From a virus: DNA of 40,629 nucleotides. Made by a program: the position numbers and the translations under genes. The stretch spans positions 1 to 40,629 of IMG/VR virus record IMGVR_UViG_3300017963_000437; one strand, 5' to 3'. The notes beneath the pieces were generated by a model. The model was not told the DNA's origin. It ran no database searches and was given only the letters and a program-made list of their open reading frames with translations. Positions 16,307-23,954 of this stretch are shown here, in pieces. Positions within the stretch are counted from its first letter, which is position 1. Every line of letters starts with the position of its first letter.

Positions 16307-16834
16307 TTGACTCTTCAAGAAAATGAGAAAACACTTCGAGAAAAAATTTTCAGAGAGGAAACTGGACAGAACCTTATCCGTATAGAACGCAGCGCAACAT
16401 TAGCTATTAACTCAAACTTTGAGAAAGCAACTTTTGATCTGCAACTCACGATTCCACAGAATAGTCTCATCAGTAAAGAAGAATTAAACAATTTCATATG
16501 TACAATTGAAAACATTGTAGAAGAACATGTAAACAATTTTAAGAAAGTCACGCTCGGAAAAAACAAATCTCTGCCACCCAACGTAGCACCACAAACCGAA
16601 ACGACACCACCCAGAACGGCCAAGCCTTCAACTGAACCCAGCATCCCCCTTGACGGTTGGAGGCAATGGTCTTCTGGAAACGGTGAAAGCCTACATGGAG
16701 ACTTTTCTAATGAACTGTTCAATTATCTAATGAATAATAGTCATGATGAGAAAAGTCCATACAAACATTCTGACGGTTATACCTACTGGATCTATCCAGA
16801 CTCAGACTATATTCAGAGAGCAAGGAGACCGTAG
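16307..16834 (+). CDS. early-region hypothetical protein (175 aa)
   Basis: TTG at 16307, AAGGAG at 16292-16297. Three parts: an alpha/beta region (1-90) with an ATFDLQLTIP strand and a long helix; a Pro/Thr-rich linker (about 100-125); and a compact aromatic end (GYTYWIYPDSDYIQRARRP). The layout of a folded domain, disordered linker and C-terminal tip recalls single-strand-binding or replication accessory proteins, but there is no specific motif. Its last codons contain the ribosome site of the next gene. Confidence 0.65.
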   Translation: MTLQENEKTLREKIFREETGQNLIRIERSATLAINSNFEKATFDLQLTIPQNSLISKEELNNFICTIENIVEEHVNNFKKVTLGKNKSLPPNVAPQTETTPPRTAKPSTEPSIPLDGWRQWSSGNGESLHGDFSNELFNYLMNNSHDEKSPYKHSDGYTYWIYPDSDYIQRARRP

Positions 16835-16836
16835 TA

Positions 16837-17007
16837 ATGACAACTAAAACATGCTGTAACCGTTGCGATAAAGAAATCATAGACAATGATGCGCATGGAC
16901 ACTTCTACATTTATGGGAAGAACCATTCTGACCCAAAAATATTTGATCTCTGCGAAAATTGCAGTAAACAAGTAGCAAAATTCATTGTGAAGGGAGAATC
17001 CAAGTGA
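16837..17007 (+). CDS. 56-residue zinc-binding protein
   Basis: ATG at 16837 with AAGGAG at 16822-16827. It has CNRC near the start and CENC near the end, spaced about 30 residues, with a GHFYIYG strand between, a treble-clef/ribbon pattern. Its stop overlaps the GTG of the ASCH gene (GTGA). Function unknown. Confidence 0.7.
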   Translation: MTTKTCCNRCDKEIIDNDAHGHFYIYGKNHSDPKIFDLCENCSKQVAKFIVKGESK

Positions 17008-17390
17008 CAGAGATTCTAAACTTTCACCCATGTTATAGATACCTTCTTCTCAACAGAAAGAAAAATACCACAATGAGATTAGGAAACAAGCAAGGAAAAT
17101 ATGCGCCCATCGGTTCACAATTAATTATAACCACTGGCTGGAATCTTTCTGATCTTTCTTTTGTTGGATACGGTGAAGTGACAGAAATCACAACGAAACA
17201 AATCGTCAACTTCACGGATAAAGAGCTCGAAGGTGAAAGTCCCGACATTCTAACAGTTCAAGCTATTACTTACGTTCTTTCACAAGTATATAGAAAAGTG
17301 GTTTACCCCGAAGATACGGCTACATTGATTCGCTGGAAGTGGCTTTTGACTCTTCAGGATCCTATCCAGCAAGCAAGGAGGCCAGAATGA
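17004..17390 (+). CDS. ASCH/PUA-like RNA-binding protein (128 aa)
   Basis: GTG at 17004 overlaps the previous stop. It begins ILNFHPCYRYLLLNRKKNTTMRLG and continues GSQLIITTG, VGYGEVTEI, matching the ASCH fold: an opening beta segment, a basic helix-loop with R/K residues, and a central barrel. ASCH proteins bind RNA or act on modified nucleosides; in viruses they may regulate transcripts. The C-terminus (DPIQQARRPE) again encodes the next ribosome site. Confidence 0.7.
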   Translation: MTEILNFHPCYRYLLLNRKKNTTMRLGNKQGKYAPIGSQLIITTGWNLSDLSFVGYGEVTEITTKQIVNFTDKELEGESPDILTVQAITYVLSQVYRKVVYPEDTATLIRWKWLLTLQDPIQQARRPE

Positions 17391-17716
17391 TGGCTCAAGA
17401 AACCAGCATACTATCACTCAAACAACATAGAGAATCTGGACAGATAGGATTACAGCAGAAACGTGTTCTAAGCTACCTGAACAAGTGTCCTCACGGATTA
17501 TCAAACAACGACTTAAGCTATCACCTAGGAATCAAAATCAGTAGTATAACACCTAGAGTAAACGAGCTTAGACATCAAGGATTAGTTATAGGAGTAGGAA
17601 CAAAAATTTGCAGATACACCAGACGGAAAGTTAAGGTTTGGAAGACAGTAGCAAACTCGACCATTCATGAAGTTGACAACTATTTCCATGAAGAGAGAAG
17701 GAATGAAGATGAGTGA
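17387..17716 (+). CDS. winged-helix DNA-binding protein (109 aa)
   Basis: ATG at 17387 (or 17390) behind AAGGAGGCCAGA; a longer frame back to 17339 lies inside the ASCH gene and is rejected. Residues about 20-75 give a winged helix: RVLSYLNKC, GLSNNDLSYHLGIKISSITPRVNELRHQGLV, then a basic wing and tail. It resembles MarR/ArsR-like viral regulators. Likely an early transcription regulator. Confidence 0.75.
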   Translation: MMAQETSILSLKQHRESGQIGLQQKRVLSYLNKCPHGLSNNDLSYHLGIKISSITPRVNELRHQGLVIGVGTKICRYTRRKVKVWKTVANSTIHEVDNYFHEERRNEDE

Positions 17717-18016
17717 GGGAGGGAGTGAGTGAGAAGATCAAGATCACAATACAAACTATCTAACATATCATTAATGAATCGAATAGCTGAACATATAAGA
17801 AAACATGGACAAGCCAGAGCAGGAGACATAGAGGAAGAAGTAGAGAATAATCCAACCTGGTATAAACAGAAAGAACTCTACAAAGATTACGGACACAAAT
17901 TCATAGACATAGAATTAGACATTCAACAGAGAACATGGACCCTGACAGGAATTAAAGAGAATAGTATTGTACCGTTAACAACTCAAGATACTCTCTCAGT
18001 CACTCACTCACTCATC
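17708..18016. repeat. GTGA-rich inverted repeat flanking a small gene
   Basis: A purine-rich run GATGAGTGAG-GAGGGAGTGAGTGAG at 17708-17732 is matched in inverted orientation at 17993-18016 (reverse complement GATGAGTGAG-TGAGTGACTGAGAG). The arms bracket the 100-aa gene at 17729. They could be replication iterons, regulator sites or an RNA stem closing the message. Confidence 0.5.
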
Positions 18017-18031
18017 AAGAAAAGGAGTTAG
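17729..18031 (+). CDS. small helix-turn-helix-like protein (100 aa)
   Basis: GTG at 17729 follows the GAGGGAGTGAGT purine run, which may serve as its ribosome site. After a basic N-terminus (MRRSRSQYK), residues 15-40 (LMNRIAEHIRKHGQARAGDIEEEV) look like the first two helices of a winged-helix fold, and RTWTLTG could be the wing. It precedes the HerA-like ATPase, so a role in replication or partition is possible. Function not established. Confidence 0.6.
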   Translation: MRRSRSQYKLSNISLMNRIAEHIRKHGQARAGDIEEEVENNPTWYKQKELYKDYGHKFIDIELDIQQRTWTLTGIKENSIVPLTTQDTLSVTHSLIKKRS

Positions 18032-18058
18032 TTCCTAATTGAAAAGGATTCTTCTAAC

Positions 18059-19456
18059 ATGACATTTAAAATTTCCAATAAACTCATTTTACCTGAGAAC
18101 GCAGCCGTCTGGACATTCGCGGTCTTAGCGATTAAAGGAGCAGGAAAAACTTATGATTCATGTGTTCTAGCTGAAGAAATGGTCAAGTGCGGAATTCCGA
18201 TCATAGCTCTAGATGGTCTCGGCATCTGGTGGGGTTTAAGGGTAGGTGTGAATAAAAACGGCAAACCTGTCCAGTCAAAACCAGGTTTACCTGTTGTAGT
18301 ATTTGGTGGTCAACATAAAGATCTCTCAATTCCAATAAGACAAGATCGCAATCGACCAATCATTGATGAAGAAAAATTAAAACTTATGGTAAAATCTATT
18401 CTTGAAGCTCGAATGAGTGCTGTACTTGATACAAGCGAATTTTCAAAAGGAATGCAACGACGAATAGTAGCAATATTCGTAAATGAACTCTATCATCTTA
18501 ATGCAGAATATGGTGTTCGCCACATCTTCATTGAAGAAGCAGATCTTTGGTGTCCACAAAAAATTATGGGACCTGAACTTGCAGCTTCAGCAGGAGCAAT
18601 TGATGATCTTGTGCGACGTGGAGGCAACTTCAATTTAGGATGTACCCTGATAACACAGAGAAGTGCAGTACTGAATAAGGATGTCCTGACACAGGCAAAT
18701 TGTCTAGTCGTTCTAAGGATTCTGCATAAACTTGACAAGAAAGCCGTTGAGACTTGGGTTGAATCGATGGCTCGTCCAGATGATCCAAGAATTAAAAAAT
18801 GGTATGATTCTCTTCGAGATCTTAAAGATGGGGAAGCATGGGTTTGGCATCCACAGAAACCTGTTATCTTTCAACGTTTACAATTTCGAAAACGTGAAAC
18901 TCTTCATGCTACTAGAGAATACTTCAATCAGCCACAAACGAAAAAACTGAAGATGATGGATGTCACAGACTTTATTGAGAAATTCAAAAATATATTCGAG
19001 CCAAAACCGAAAGAAACTAAAACTCTGTCTGAACCAAAAAAAATTATCAAGCCAGCTATAACAGTAATATCTTCAACTACGAAACCGCAGACAACTAACA
19101 CAGAATTTTTACAATCTACTGATCTAAATCAAGAAGAAATTAAAGTTCAACAAACTCTACCAAAAATAGTTCTTGAGAAATTAGTTCCTACAATCCAAAT
19201 TCCAACAGAACCCTCAACTCCACTTGGAAAAATACTTGTAATATTAACAAATCATGAAGGACGCCAAGACCGATGGACAGGAAGCAAAATCAAAGCACTT
19301 ATCCGTAGACATGAATGGCCTGACAGTGAAGCAGACGAAGCTATAAATCAACTGATTCGCTGGGAAATTCTCTATCGACAATCAAACAACTATCTCAGAT
19401 TCTACAGAGAACGTGTCCAAGTAACAGAGAAACAGTGCATTGTGGAGGCTCAATAA
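18059..19456 (+). CDS. HerA/FtsK-superfamily ATPase with winged-helix tail (465 aa)
   Basis: Walker A AIKGAGKT (K30, T31), Walker B IFIEEAD (E159, E160) and the LITQR sensor/arginine motif (Q200, R201) place it in the HerA-VirB4-FtsK group of DNA-pumping ATPases. After a Pro/Thr-rich linker (about 320-390), the C-terminal 70 residues form a helical winged-helix-like domain that may bind DNA. A replication, recombination or segregation role is likely, since packaging has its own terminase. It could also move DNA during entry or conjugation-like transfer. The next ATG overlaps its stop (TAATG). Confidence 0.85.
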   Translation: MTFKISNKLILPENAAVWTFAVLAIKGAGKTYDSCVLAEEMVKCGIPIIALDGLGIWWGLRVGVNKNGKPVQSKPGLPVVVFGGQHKDLSIPIRQDRNRPIIDEEKLKLMVKSILEARMSAVLDTSEFSKGMQRRIVAIFVNELYHLNAEYGVRHIFIEEADLWCPQKIMGPELAASAGAIDDLVRRGGNFNLGCTLITQRSAVLNKDVLTQANCLVVLRILHKLDKKAVETWVESMARPDDPRIKKWYDSLRDLKDGEAWVWHPQKPVIFQRLQFRKRETLHATREYFNQPQTKKLKMMDVTDFIEKFKNIFEPKPKETKTLSEPKKIIKPAITVISSTTKPQTTNTEFLQSTDLNQEEIKVQQTLPKIVLEKLVPTIQIPTEPSTPLGKILVILTNHEGRQDRWTGSKIKALIRRHEWPDSEADEAINQLIRWEILYRQSNNYLRFYRERVQVTEKQCIVEAQ

Positions 19457-19611
19457 TGGCTAGCATAAACTATGTGAAATTTGAGGTTGAATGTCTCAAC
19501 TGTGAAAGAAAAATTCCCTACATACCAAGCAGACGACAACTATGTCCAACATGTAAGATGAAGCAGGAAGCAGAAGCACGACTACTCATAAAACAATTGA
19601 GGATGAAATGA
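19456..19611 (+). CDS. 51-residue zinc-ribbon protein
   Basis: ATG overlaps the ATPase stop, with GTGGAGG upstream. CLNC and CPTC are 17 residues apart around a short basic beta hairpin (PYIPSRRQL); the C-terminus is a basic helix. Probably nucleic-acid binding. Coupled to both neighbours by overlaps. Confidence 0.65.
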   Translation: MASINYVKFEVECLNCERKIPYIPSRRQLCPTCKMKQEAEARLLIKQLRMK

Positions 19612-19709
19612 TGATTAAGGAATGTCTTAACTGTGGCCAAATATTTGATGCTGGATCCTGCCGTAAGCCTTGCCCTAACTGTAACTGGAAAGGGGAATGT
19701 GATGCCTAA
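19608..19709 (+). CDS. 33-residue cysteine-rich mini protein
   Basis: ATG at 19608 overlaps the previous stop. Cysteines at CLNCG, C, CPNC and C (six in all) can bind one zinc ribbon. Encodes MMIKECLNCGQIF near the start. The coherent CxxC pairs and ATGA coupling make a real gene plausible. Function unknown. Confidence 0.55.
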   Translation: MMIKECLNCGQIFDAGSCRKPCPNCNWKGECDA

Positions 19710-19753
19710 CCAATGAAAAAGGTGTACTATTCAACACGTAACCATGATGTACA

Positions 19754-20086
19754 ATGAAGTCAGGCATCTACCTCAACGATTTCATATTCAAAGAGATCTT
19801 AACTATTAAGAACAGTCAAAAACAAAAAACATTGAATCGCATCTATACTAAACTAATCTGGCTTGGACTAAAAACTTACAAGCGACTTCCAGAACACGCT
19901 CAAAGAAAACTGTTTGAAAACGAATCCTGGAGAATCCAGCAAGAAATAGAGAATCTACCAATAGAAGATGGTAAACTAGACTGTTTTGTTACCTTCAGAG
20001 TTTCTAAACAAACCAAGGAAACATTAGCTAAAATCGAGAATCAAAGCGCACTCATCAGAAAAAAAATAGGGATCCACAATGACTAG
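19754..20086 (+). CDS. hypothetical helical protein (110 aa)
   Basis: ATG at 19754. Mostly helical and basic; the last part (CFVTFRVSKQTKETLAKIENQ) resembles the strand and helix of an RHH protein but lacks a clear second helix. The start of the next gene lies inside its end (eight-base overlap). No ribosome site is obvious. Function unknown, possibly DNA-binding. Confidence 0.6.
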   Translation: MKSGIYLNDFIFKEILTIKNSQKQKTLNRIYTKLIWLGLKTYKRLPEHAQRKLFENESWRIQQEIENLPIEDGKLDCFVTFRVSKQTKETLAKIENQSALIRKKIGIHND

Positions 20087-20498
20087 ACAAATTCCTCAAA
20101 CAGTTCGTGCTGGACAATGGAGTTGGGATCGCTATCAAGGCATCGCAGAAATAGACCTAGCTACAGAAACAGAGAAACATGGATACCACCCCCTATTCAA
20201 TGAACCGATCTTGGCTATAGTAGGCAATGCTGACCAATACTATGACAGTCAAAAACACATTATCAAACATCCTTACGATCTAGTAACCATATTCGTGCAG
20301 GGACCCCACCACCTTAAAAATAAATTTCTGGATCGTGACACTGAACTTTTCCAACTCCTAGAATCACAACCTCACCCCTACAAGAATAAGGCTATAGAAA
20401 TTCCAAACTATGATGGAGGCAAACTATCCAGGAAACAACTCCATGAAGCTATACAATCAATCTCAGAATATGTGACACCAATAAAGAGGTCAATATAG
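20079..20498 (+). CDS. hypothetical protein (139 aa)
   Basis: ATG at 20079 inside the end of the previous gene. An alpha/beta protein with GYHPLFNEPILAIVG and DLVTIFVQGPHH segments and a helical C-terminus. No cysteine pairs, membrane segments or catalytic signature that I recognise. Part of the early operon by spacing. Function unknown. Confidence 0.6.
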   Translation: MTRQIPQTVRAGQWSWDRYQGIAEIDLATETEKHGYHPLFNEPILAIVGNADQYYDSQKHIIKHPYDLVTIFVQGPHHLKNKFLDRDTELFQLLESQPHPYKNKAIEIPNYDGGKLSRKQLHEAIQSISEYVTPIKRSI

Positions 20499-20499
20499 A

Positions 20500-20718
20500 A
20501 TGACTGATAGGATTCGTTTCCCAAAACCTACAATATTAAATTCTGCCAGATACGGTTCAATGAATGTTTACTATCAAGATGAGGTTGATGAGTGGAGACA
20601 AAAAGTCAAAGATTTCATTAAAGAAGAATTAAAGGATAGTGAATGTGTTCACGATTGCAGATATGATAATTGTAAGAATCATCCATTAAAGAAGATTTTG
20701 GGGATGCTAGAAACATGA
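20500..20718 (+). CDS. small hypothetical protein with Cys/His cluster (72 aa)
   Basis: ATG at 20500 with AGAGG at 20484-20488. The N-terminal half is YQDEVDEWRQKVKDFIKEEL-like helix; the C-terminal half holds C, H, C, C, H residues (CVHDCRYDNCKNH) that could bind one zinc. The next gene starts four bases before its stop. From here to 21680 the DNA is visibly more AT-rich than the flanking operon. Confidence 0.6.
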   Translation: MTDRIRFPKPTILNSARYGSMNVYYQDEVDEWRQKVKDFIKEELKDSECVHDCRYDNCKNHPLKKILGMLET

Positions 20719-20957
20719 ATGATATAAGGTATGATCGATATGTATTAGCGGATGAGAATGAAGGATCAGACTATTCTAGTCTTATTGATTTAGTGAAATG
20801 TTGGAAAAATTATAATAAAATGTTAGATAAAAACCAACTTCAAGACATCATAATCCAACATGATAAGAAAGTCATAATTGTTAAAACAGGTAATAAACAT
20901 ACAAGTGATAAAAAAGAAGTTTTAATTTATAGAGAGGTTAAGCAGAAACATGAATGA
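20715..20957 (+). CDS. hypothetical protein (80 aa)
   Basis: ATGA overlap with the gene before, GGGATG-type ribosome site weak. Acidic N-terminus, then alpha/beta pattern with KKVIIVKTG and KEVLIYREV strands. No recognisable motif. In an AT-rich run of tiny early genes. Confidence 0.55.
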   Translation: MNDIRYDRYVLADENEGSDYSSLIDLVKCWKNYNKMLDKNQLQDIIIQHDKKVIIVKTGNKHTSDKKEVLIYREVKQKHE

Positions 20958-21045
20958 GGATTTAGTAGCAGCAATAGTTAAAGCGGTATGTTGGATAGTG
21001 TCATTCCTTGCGATCATAGGTATTATTCAACATTTGAGAGGTTAA
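20950..21045 (+). CDS. 31-residue single-pass membrane mini protein
   Basis: ATG at 20950 overlaps the end of the preceding gene. The product is MNEDLVAAIVKAV, then a hydrophobic span (WIVSFLAIIGII) and a short basic tail. One membrane segment with an acidic outside and basic inside. Too short for family assignment; overlap with its neighbours and clean hydrophobic profile support coding. Confidence 0.5.
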   Translation: MNEDLVAAIVKAVCWIVSFLAIIGIIQHLRG

Positions 21046-21050
21046 GTGGG

Positions 21051-21179
21051 ATGTTTAAGAAATTTCTATGTTTCATAGGATTTCACAAAATAGAAGTTGA
21101 ACCGCTAATACGAAATGAGCCTTTTCCTTTAATCGAACATTGTTTACGATGTAATAAAACTTTTCTTGGTCATTGGTAA
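21051..21179 (+). CDS. 42-residue Cys/His mini protein
   Basis: ATG at 21051 with GAGGT at 21038-21042; a longer frame from 20988 overlaps the upstream gene and is not favoured. MFKKFLCFIGFHKIEVEP... contains FHK and CLRCNK, similar to the small viral CxxxxH...CxxC zinc proteins. Function unknown. Confidence 0.55.
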   Translation: MFKKFLCFIGFHKIEVEPLIRNEPFPLIEHCLRCNKTFLGHW

Positions 21180-21297
21180 GGTGAAAGAGAAATGAATCGT
21201 CAACATAGATTTGAATGTTGGGATTGCAATTATTGGACTTATCATAAAGATAGATTTCTACAACATAGAATATTTCATAAGGTGAAAGAGAAATGAA
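21177..21297. repeat. duplicated 20-bp ribosome-site/start cassette
   Basis: The 20 bases at 21177-21196 (stop TAA, AAGGTGAAAGAG, ATGAA) recur exactly at 21278-21297, 101 bp later. Each copy supplies the ribosome site and ATG for the gene that follows (21192 and 21293). This looks like a small tandem duplication that created or inserted the zinc-finger gene between the copies. Confidence 0.75.
21192..21296 (+). CDS. C2H2 zinc-finger mini protein (34 aa)
   Basis: The product is essentially one classical zinc finger: FECWDCNYWTYHKDRFLQH followed by RIFH, that is C-x2-C-x12-H-x3-H. ATG at 21192 behind GGTGAAAGAG. The gene lies exactly between the two copies of a 20-bp start cassette. Single C2H2 fingers are common in archaeal viruses as DNA-binding or protein-binding regulators. 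Confidence 0.7.
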   Translation: MNRQHRFECWDCNYWTYHKDRFLQHRIFHKVKEK

Positions 21298-21511
21298 ACC
21301 AAAAACATACACGACATTACCTGATTACATTTGGGAAAAGGGCAGGGTAAAAGGCGCACCATATATAAAAGTTATTTTGAAATCTGACTATGACGAGATA
21401 ATGAAGGAGCTTATAGAAAAACTAGAGTTCCTTTCAAGGCGATTACGTGATATGGCCATGTATGATTCTGAAGAAAAACTTAATGATTTGCTTGAGGAAT
21501 TGAAGCAATGA
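21293..21511 (+). CDS. hypothetical protein (72 aa)
   Basis: ATG overlaps the finger gene stop, using the second copy of the 20-bp cassette. An N-terminal beta part (YTTLPDYIWEKGRVKGAPY), then a long charged helix (EIMKELIEKLEFLSRRLRDM) suited to coiled-coil dimerisation. Function unknown. Confidence 0.6.
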   Translation: MKPKTYTTLPDYIWEKGRVKGAPYIKVILKSDYDEIMKELIEKLEFLSRRLRDMAMYDSEEKLNDLLEELKQ

Positions 21512-21678
21512 CTGAAATTAAATGTGGAGAAATAGACTGTAAACATTGTAAGAATGTCAGATTGGCTAAGCTTGAAGGTTATGGGCCAAAAGTAAAATTT
21601 GGAATATGCGATAGAAAAACAATCATACTATTTGTTTCTGAGCACTGCTTAACCTGCCAAAATGTCAATCTAAATTAA
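21508..21678 (+). CDS. 56-residue cysteine-rich protein
   Basis: ATGA overlap with the gene before. Cysteines: C6, C11, C14, then C, C, C (CGEIDCKHC ... GICDRK ... CLTC). The layout resembles small CxxC...C...CxxC proteins in which a metal site brackets one hairpin. Last gene of the early run. Confidence 0.6.
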   Translation: MTEIKCGEIDCKHCKNVRLAKLEGYGPKVKFGICDRKTIILFVSEHCLTCQNVNLN

Positions 21679-21815
21679 ACATCTAAACTTGAAAAATCAC
21701 TGTATGAAGGGGAAACCTTTTAAACCTAACATCTTCCAGTAATATAATAGTAAAATAAAGGATACAATATTTTAACTCATAATAATCTGACACCTTCGAG
21801 TGTTGAATACGATAG
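21679..21815 (+). promoter_or_regulatory. intergenic region with probable promoter for the envelope module
   Basis: No gene seen in these 137 bases. AT-rich, with GAAACCTTTTAAACC at 21715-21729 and AATATAATAG at 21742-21751 as TATA-like candidates, and TCATAATAATC at 21778-21788, about 30 bp before ATG 21816, for a leaderless start. Which one is used cannot be told. Confidence 0.4.
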
Positions 21816-22139
21816 ATGCCAAACCGTAGATCCCCCAAGAAATTGGAGAGAAAACTTGAACGCCTCCGACTATTCGGATACTACAGCGACATCTACGGCA
21901 ACACCATAAACTTCCAGCAACTTAAAGAGAATCTTCAAGACCTCACCAGAAACCGTAGACCCCGACATAAAATCGACTTACACACAGTAGTGTACCATCC
22001 CCCCGAAGCTGTAACAGACCACATCATCAGCATCGGAGAAACCTACATTACAAAAGACGGATCCTACCCAGCACTCGGTCTTATGCCTGGTGAAGTTCTT
22101 TCGGATCCTAAAATCCGTTTCAAATGTCCAATCCTCTAA
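21816..22139 (+). CDS. hypothetical basic protein (107 aa)
   Basis: ATG at 21816 with no ribosome site, possibly leaderless. Strongly basic N-terminus (MPNRRSPKKLERKLERLRLF), then alpha/beta. Three short features: HKIDLHTVVYHPPEAV, GETYITKDG and a PKIRFKCPIL end. Function unknown; first gene of the 21.8-26.6 kb module. AGGAGGTG at 22138-22145 after it serves the next gene. Confidence 0.6.
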   Translation: MPNRRSPKKLERKLERLRLFGYYSDIYGNTINFQQLKENLQDLTRNRRPRHKIDLHTVVYHPPEAVTDHIISIGETYITKDGSYPALGLMPGEVLSDPKIRFKCPIL

Positions 22140-22156
22140 GGAGGTGAAGTTAAGAA

Positions 22157-22297
22157 TTGTATAAAATTCAAGCAAGCCATACAAGTTTGTATCATCATTA
22201 CAATGATTCTTCTCACAGGTGTGAGGAACTCGTCATCTCCAAAGATGAGATTGGAGCCCATGTTTTAGTATGTCAAGATTGCGGTGAAATAGTTTGA
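22157..22297 (+). CDS. 46-residue zinc-ribbon-like protein
   Basis: TTG at 22157, about ten bases after the strong AGGAGGTG. It carries H-rich SLYHHYNDSSHRCEE and CQDCGE, so zinc could be bound by C/H plus CxxC. Its stop overlaps the TTG of the protease gene. Confidence 0.55.
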   Translation: MYKIQASHTSLYHHYNDSSHRCEELVISKDEIGAHVLVCQDCGEIV

Positions 22298-23619
22298 CTA
22301 TATTTCTGAAACGTAAATATTTGCCTAGAAGAATCGCTAACATAATAGTCAGATTCTTTACGGCTGGAAAGAAATGGATCCCCTACACCTTCACATACTG
22401 TGATAAATGCAGAAAATATGTTAGAAGAAATCATGAACACCAAGAAAACCTTCGAGCCACAGGACTAAGAGGAATCCGTAAACCAAAAATCCGTTACAGA
22501 TTTAAAAGCCGTAAAGAAATTCCTGACGTAATAGATTATGAACCTATATTCGAGAAAGCAGGATACTATCCACCCGATCAGGGCAATCAAGGATCCTGCA
22601 CGGCACAGTGTGGAATCAACGATAAAGCTTTCCAAGAAATAATTGCTGGAACTTTTACTGGACAAAACTCTGCCGCACAACTTTATTGGGATATTAGAGA
22701 CATCGATGGAGAGACAGAACACGACTCAGGAGGATGGATGGACCAGATCGGAGGCGTACTTGGAGGCACAATGAAAGGGCAGAAAGTCCCTGATAAACTT
22801 GGAGTCTGCCTAAACAAAACTATGCCCTACAACCAATTCGACTATAAAACACAACCATCAACCAAAGCATACACTGAAGCTAAAGACTATAAATGTGATC
22901 CAAAACAAGAAGCATTTTACATTGATGATATTCCAGATTTTCTTGTTGAAAAGAAACTTCCTCGAATCGGAATCCCCATAACCGTCTCATTCAATGAAAG
23001 CCTCTATAATGGAGGCTACGTACCTGAAACGAATGATGATCGTGTACGAGGATACCATGCAGTCACAGTTGTTGGAAAAACACCGAAATATGTTAAATGT
23101 ATGAATAGCTGGGGAAAAATAACTCAAGCTAGAGGCTACTTCTACATCACATGGGGAGAATTAGAATATCAAGAAAGTAAAGGTAGAGTTGTCTGCTACG
23201 CTCAGAAAGACCATAAGGATCCAAGCCCAAAACCTAATCCTGTAGAATGTATAGAAGGCGATACTATAATTCTTGAAACATGCCCTAACGGTTCATGGAA
23301 GAAAAGGCAAAGATGCGTAAATAATAAATGGATTACTGAAGAACAAGAATGTGATAATCCCTCACCTTTACCTGATAATATTTGGAAAGGGTGGAGTGGT
23401 GCAACATTCTTCTTCCTAGTAGTAGCTCTAGTCGTCGCCATGTTTCTAGCTGCATACGCTGATATTATGAGACTTTATCCTGGTGCTATGAATTATATTC
23501 CTATGATTCTGAATTATTGGTGTGTTATTGTCGGCATGATTTGGGGTATTAACTTAGGGAAGAATTTAGCGTATAAACATTATTACAAAAAATTAATGGG
23601 AGAAGATTACGGAAAATGA
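22294..23619 (+). CDS. membrane-anchored papain-like cysteine protease (441 aa)
   Basis: TTG at 22294 overlaps the previous stop, GGTGAA upstream. C1A-peptidase signatures: DQGNQGSC (Q96, catalytic C102), GYHAVTVVG (H255) and MNSWG (N271). Before it is a CxxC...HxH metal site (C36, C39, H47, H49). After it comes a Cys-rich stretch (about 318-352), then two transmembrane helices (about 371-390 and 405-422) and a short basic tail. With membrane genes downstream, it is a good candidate for envelope or S-layer attack at egress, or processing of surface proteins. Such membrane-tethered proteases are rare in tailed viruses. Confidence 0.85.
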   Translation: MTIFLKRKYLPRRIANIIVRFFTAGKKWIPYTFTYCDKCRKYVRRNHEHQENLRATGLRGIRKPKIRYRFKSRKEIPDVIDYEPIFEKAGYYPPDQGNQGSCTAQCGINDKAFQEIIAGTFTGQNSAAQLYWDIRDIDGETEHDSGGWMDQIGGVLGGTMKGQKVPDKLGVCLNKTMPYNQFDYKTQPSTKAYTEAKDYKCDPKQEAFYIDDIPDFLVEKKLPRIGIPITVSFNESLYNGGYVPETNDDRVRGYHAVTVVGKTPKYVKCMNSWGKITQARGYFYITWGELEYQESKGRVVCYAQKDHKDPSPKPNPVECIEGDTIILETCPNGSWKKRQRCVNNKWITEEQECDNPSPLPDNIWKGWSGATFFFLVVALVVAMFLAAYADIMRLYPGAMNYIPMILNYWCVIVGMIWGINLGKNLAYKHYYKKLMGEDYGK

Positions 23620-23954
23620 TTGATTGGTTTCTATTACTGCCGTTTTGGCAACAAATATTGATTGTAACACTTGCGTTTGTTCCAATAAATTTTGTGACTA
23701 TGATGTTACTAGAGTTTGGTCCCTTCGCATCAGCGTCACCACTCTCGGGCGGTTTCGGAATTATTGTTGTAATAATATTTGATTTTATACTATTTCTTAT
23801 AGGATTATTCGGTGGTGGATACTGGCAACCATTACAATTCTTAATGACTCCCTTCATGGCTTGCGGAATAATTGCCTTAATAATTTTCCTGTTAGGTAAA
23901 GCATGGATCCTCTTGATGACGTTGTTTGCTAAACGTGTTGGTTTATATAAATGA
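23616..23954 (+). CDS. integral membrane protein, copy A (112 aa, three to four TM)
   Basis: ATGA overlap with the protease gene. Hydrophobic helices at about 8-30, 45-65 and 75-100. It shares the block MLLEFGPFASASPLSGG and the helix layout with the protein at 25579-25941, so the two are paralogues. It ends in a basic tail (KRVGLYK). Holin- or pore-like by size and context, but no known holin family is recognised. Confidence 0.75.
   Translation: MIDWFLLLPFWQQILIVTLAFVPINFVTMMLLEFGPFASASPLSGGFGIIVVIIFDFILFLIGLFGGGYWQPLQFLMTPFMACGIIALIIFLLGKAWILLMTLFAKRVGLYK

Noticed and set aside
16315-16722. Minus-strand open frame of 135 codons opposite the 175-aa early gene
   Set aside because: Antisense shadow; the plus frame has the ribosome site, overlaps and continuous operon spacing.
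19713-19757. 14-codon open frame MKKVYYSTRNHDVQ
   Set aside because: Too short, no ribosome site or motif; only a possible leader peptide.
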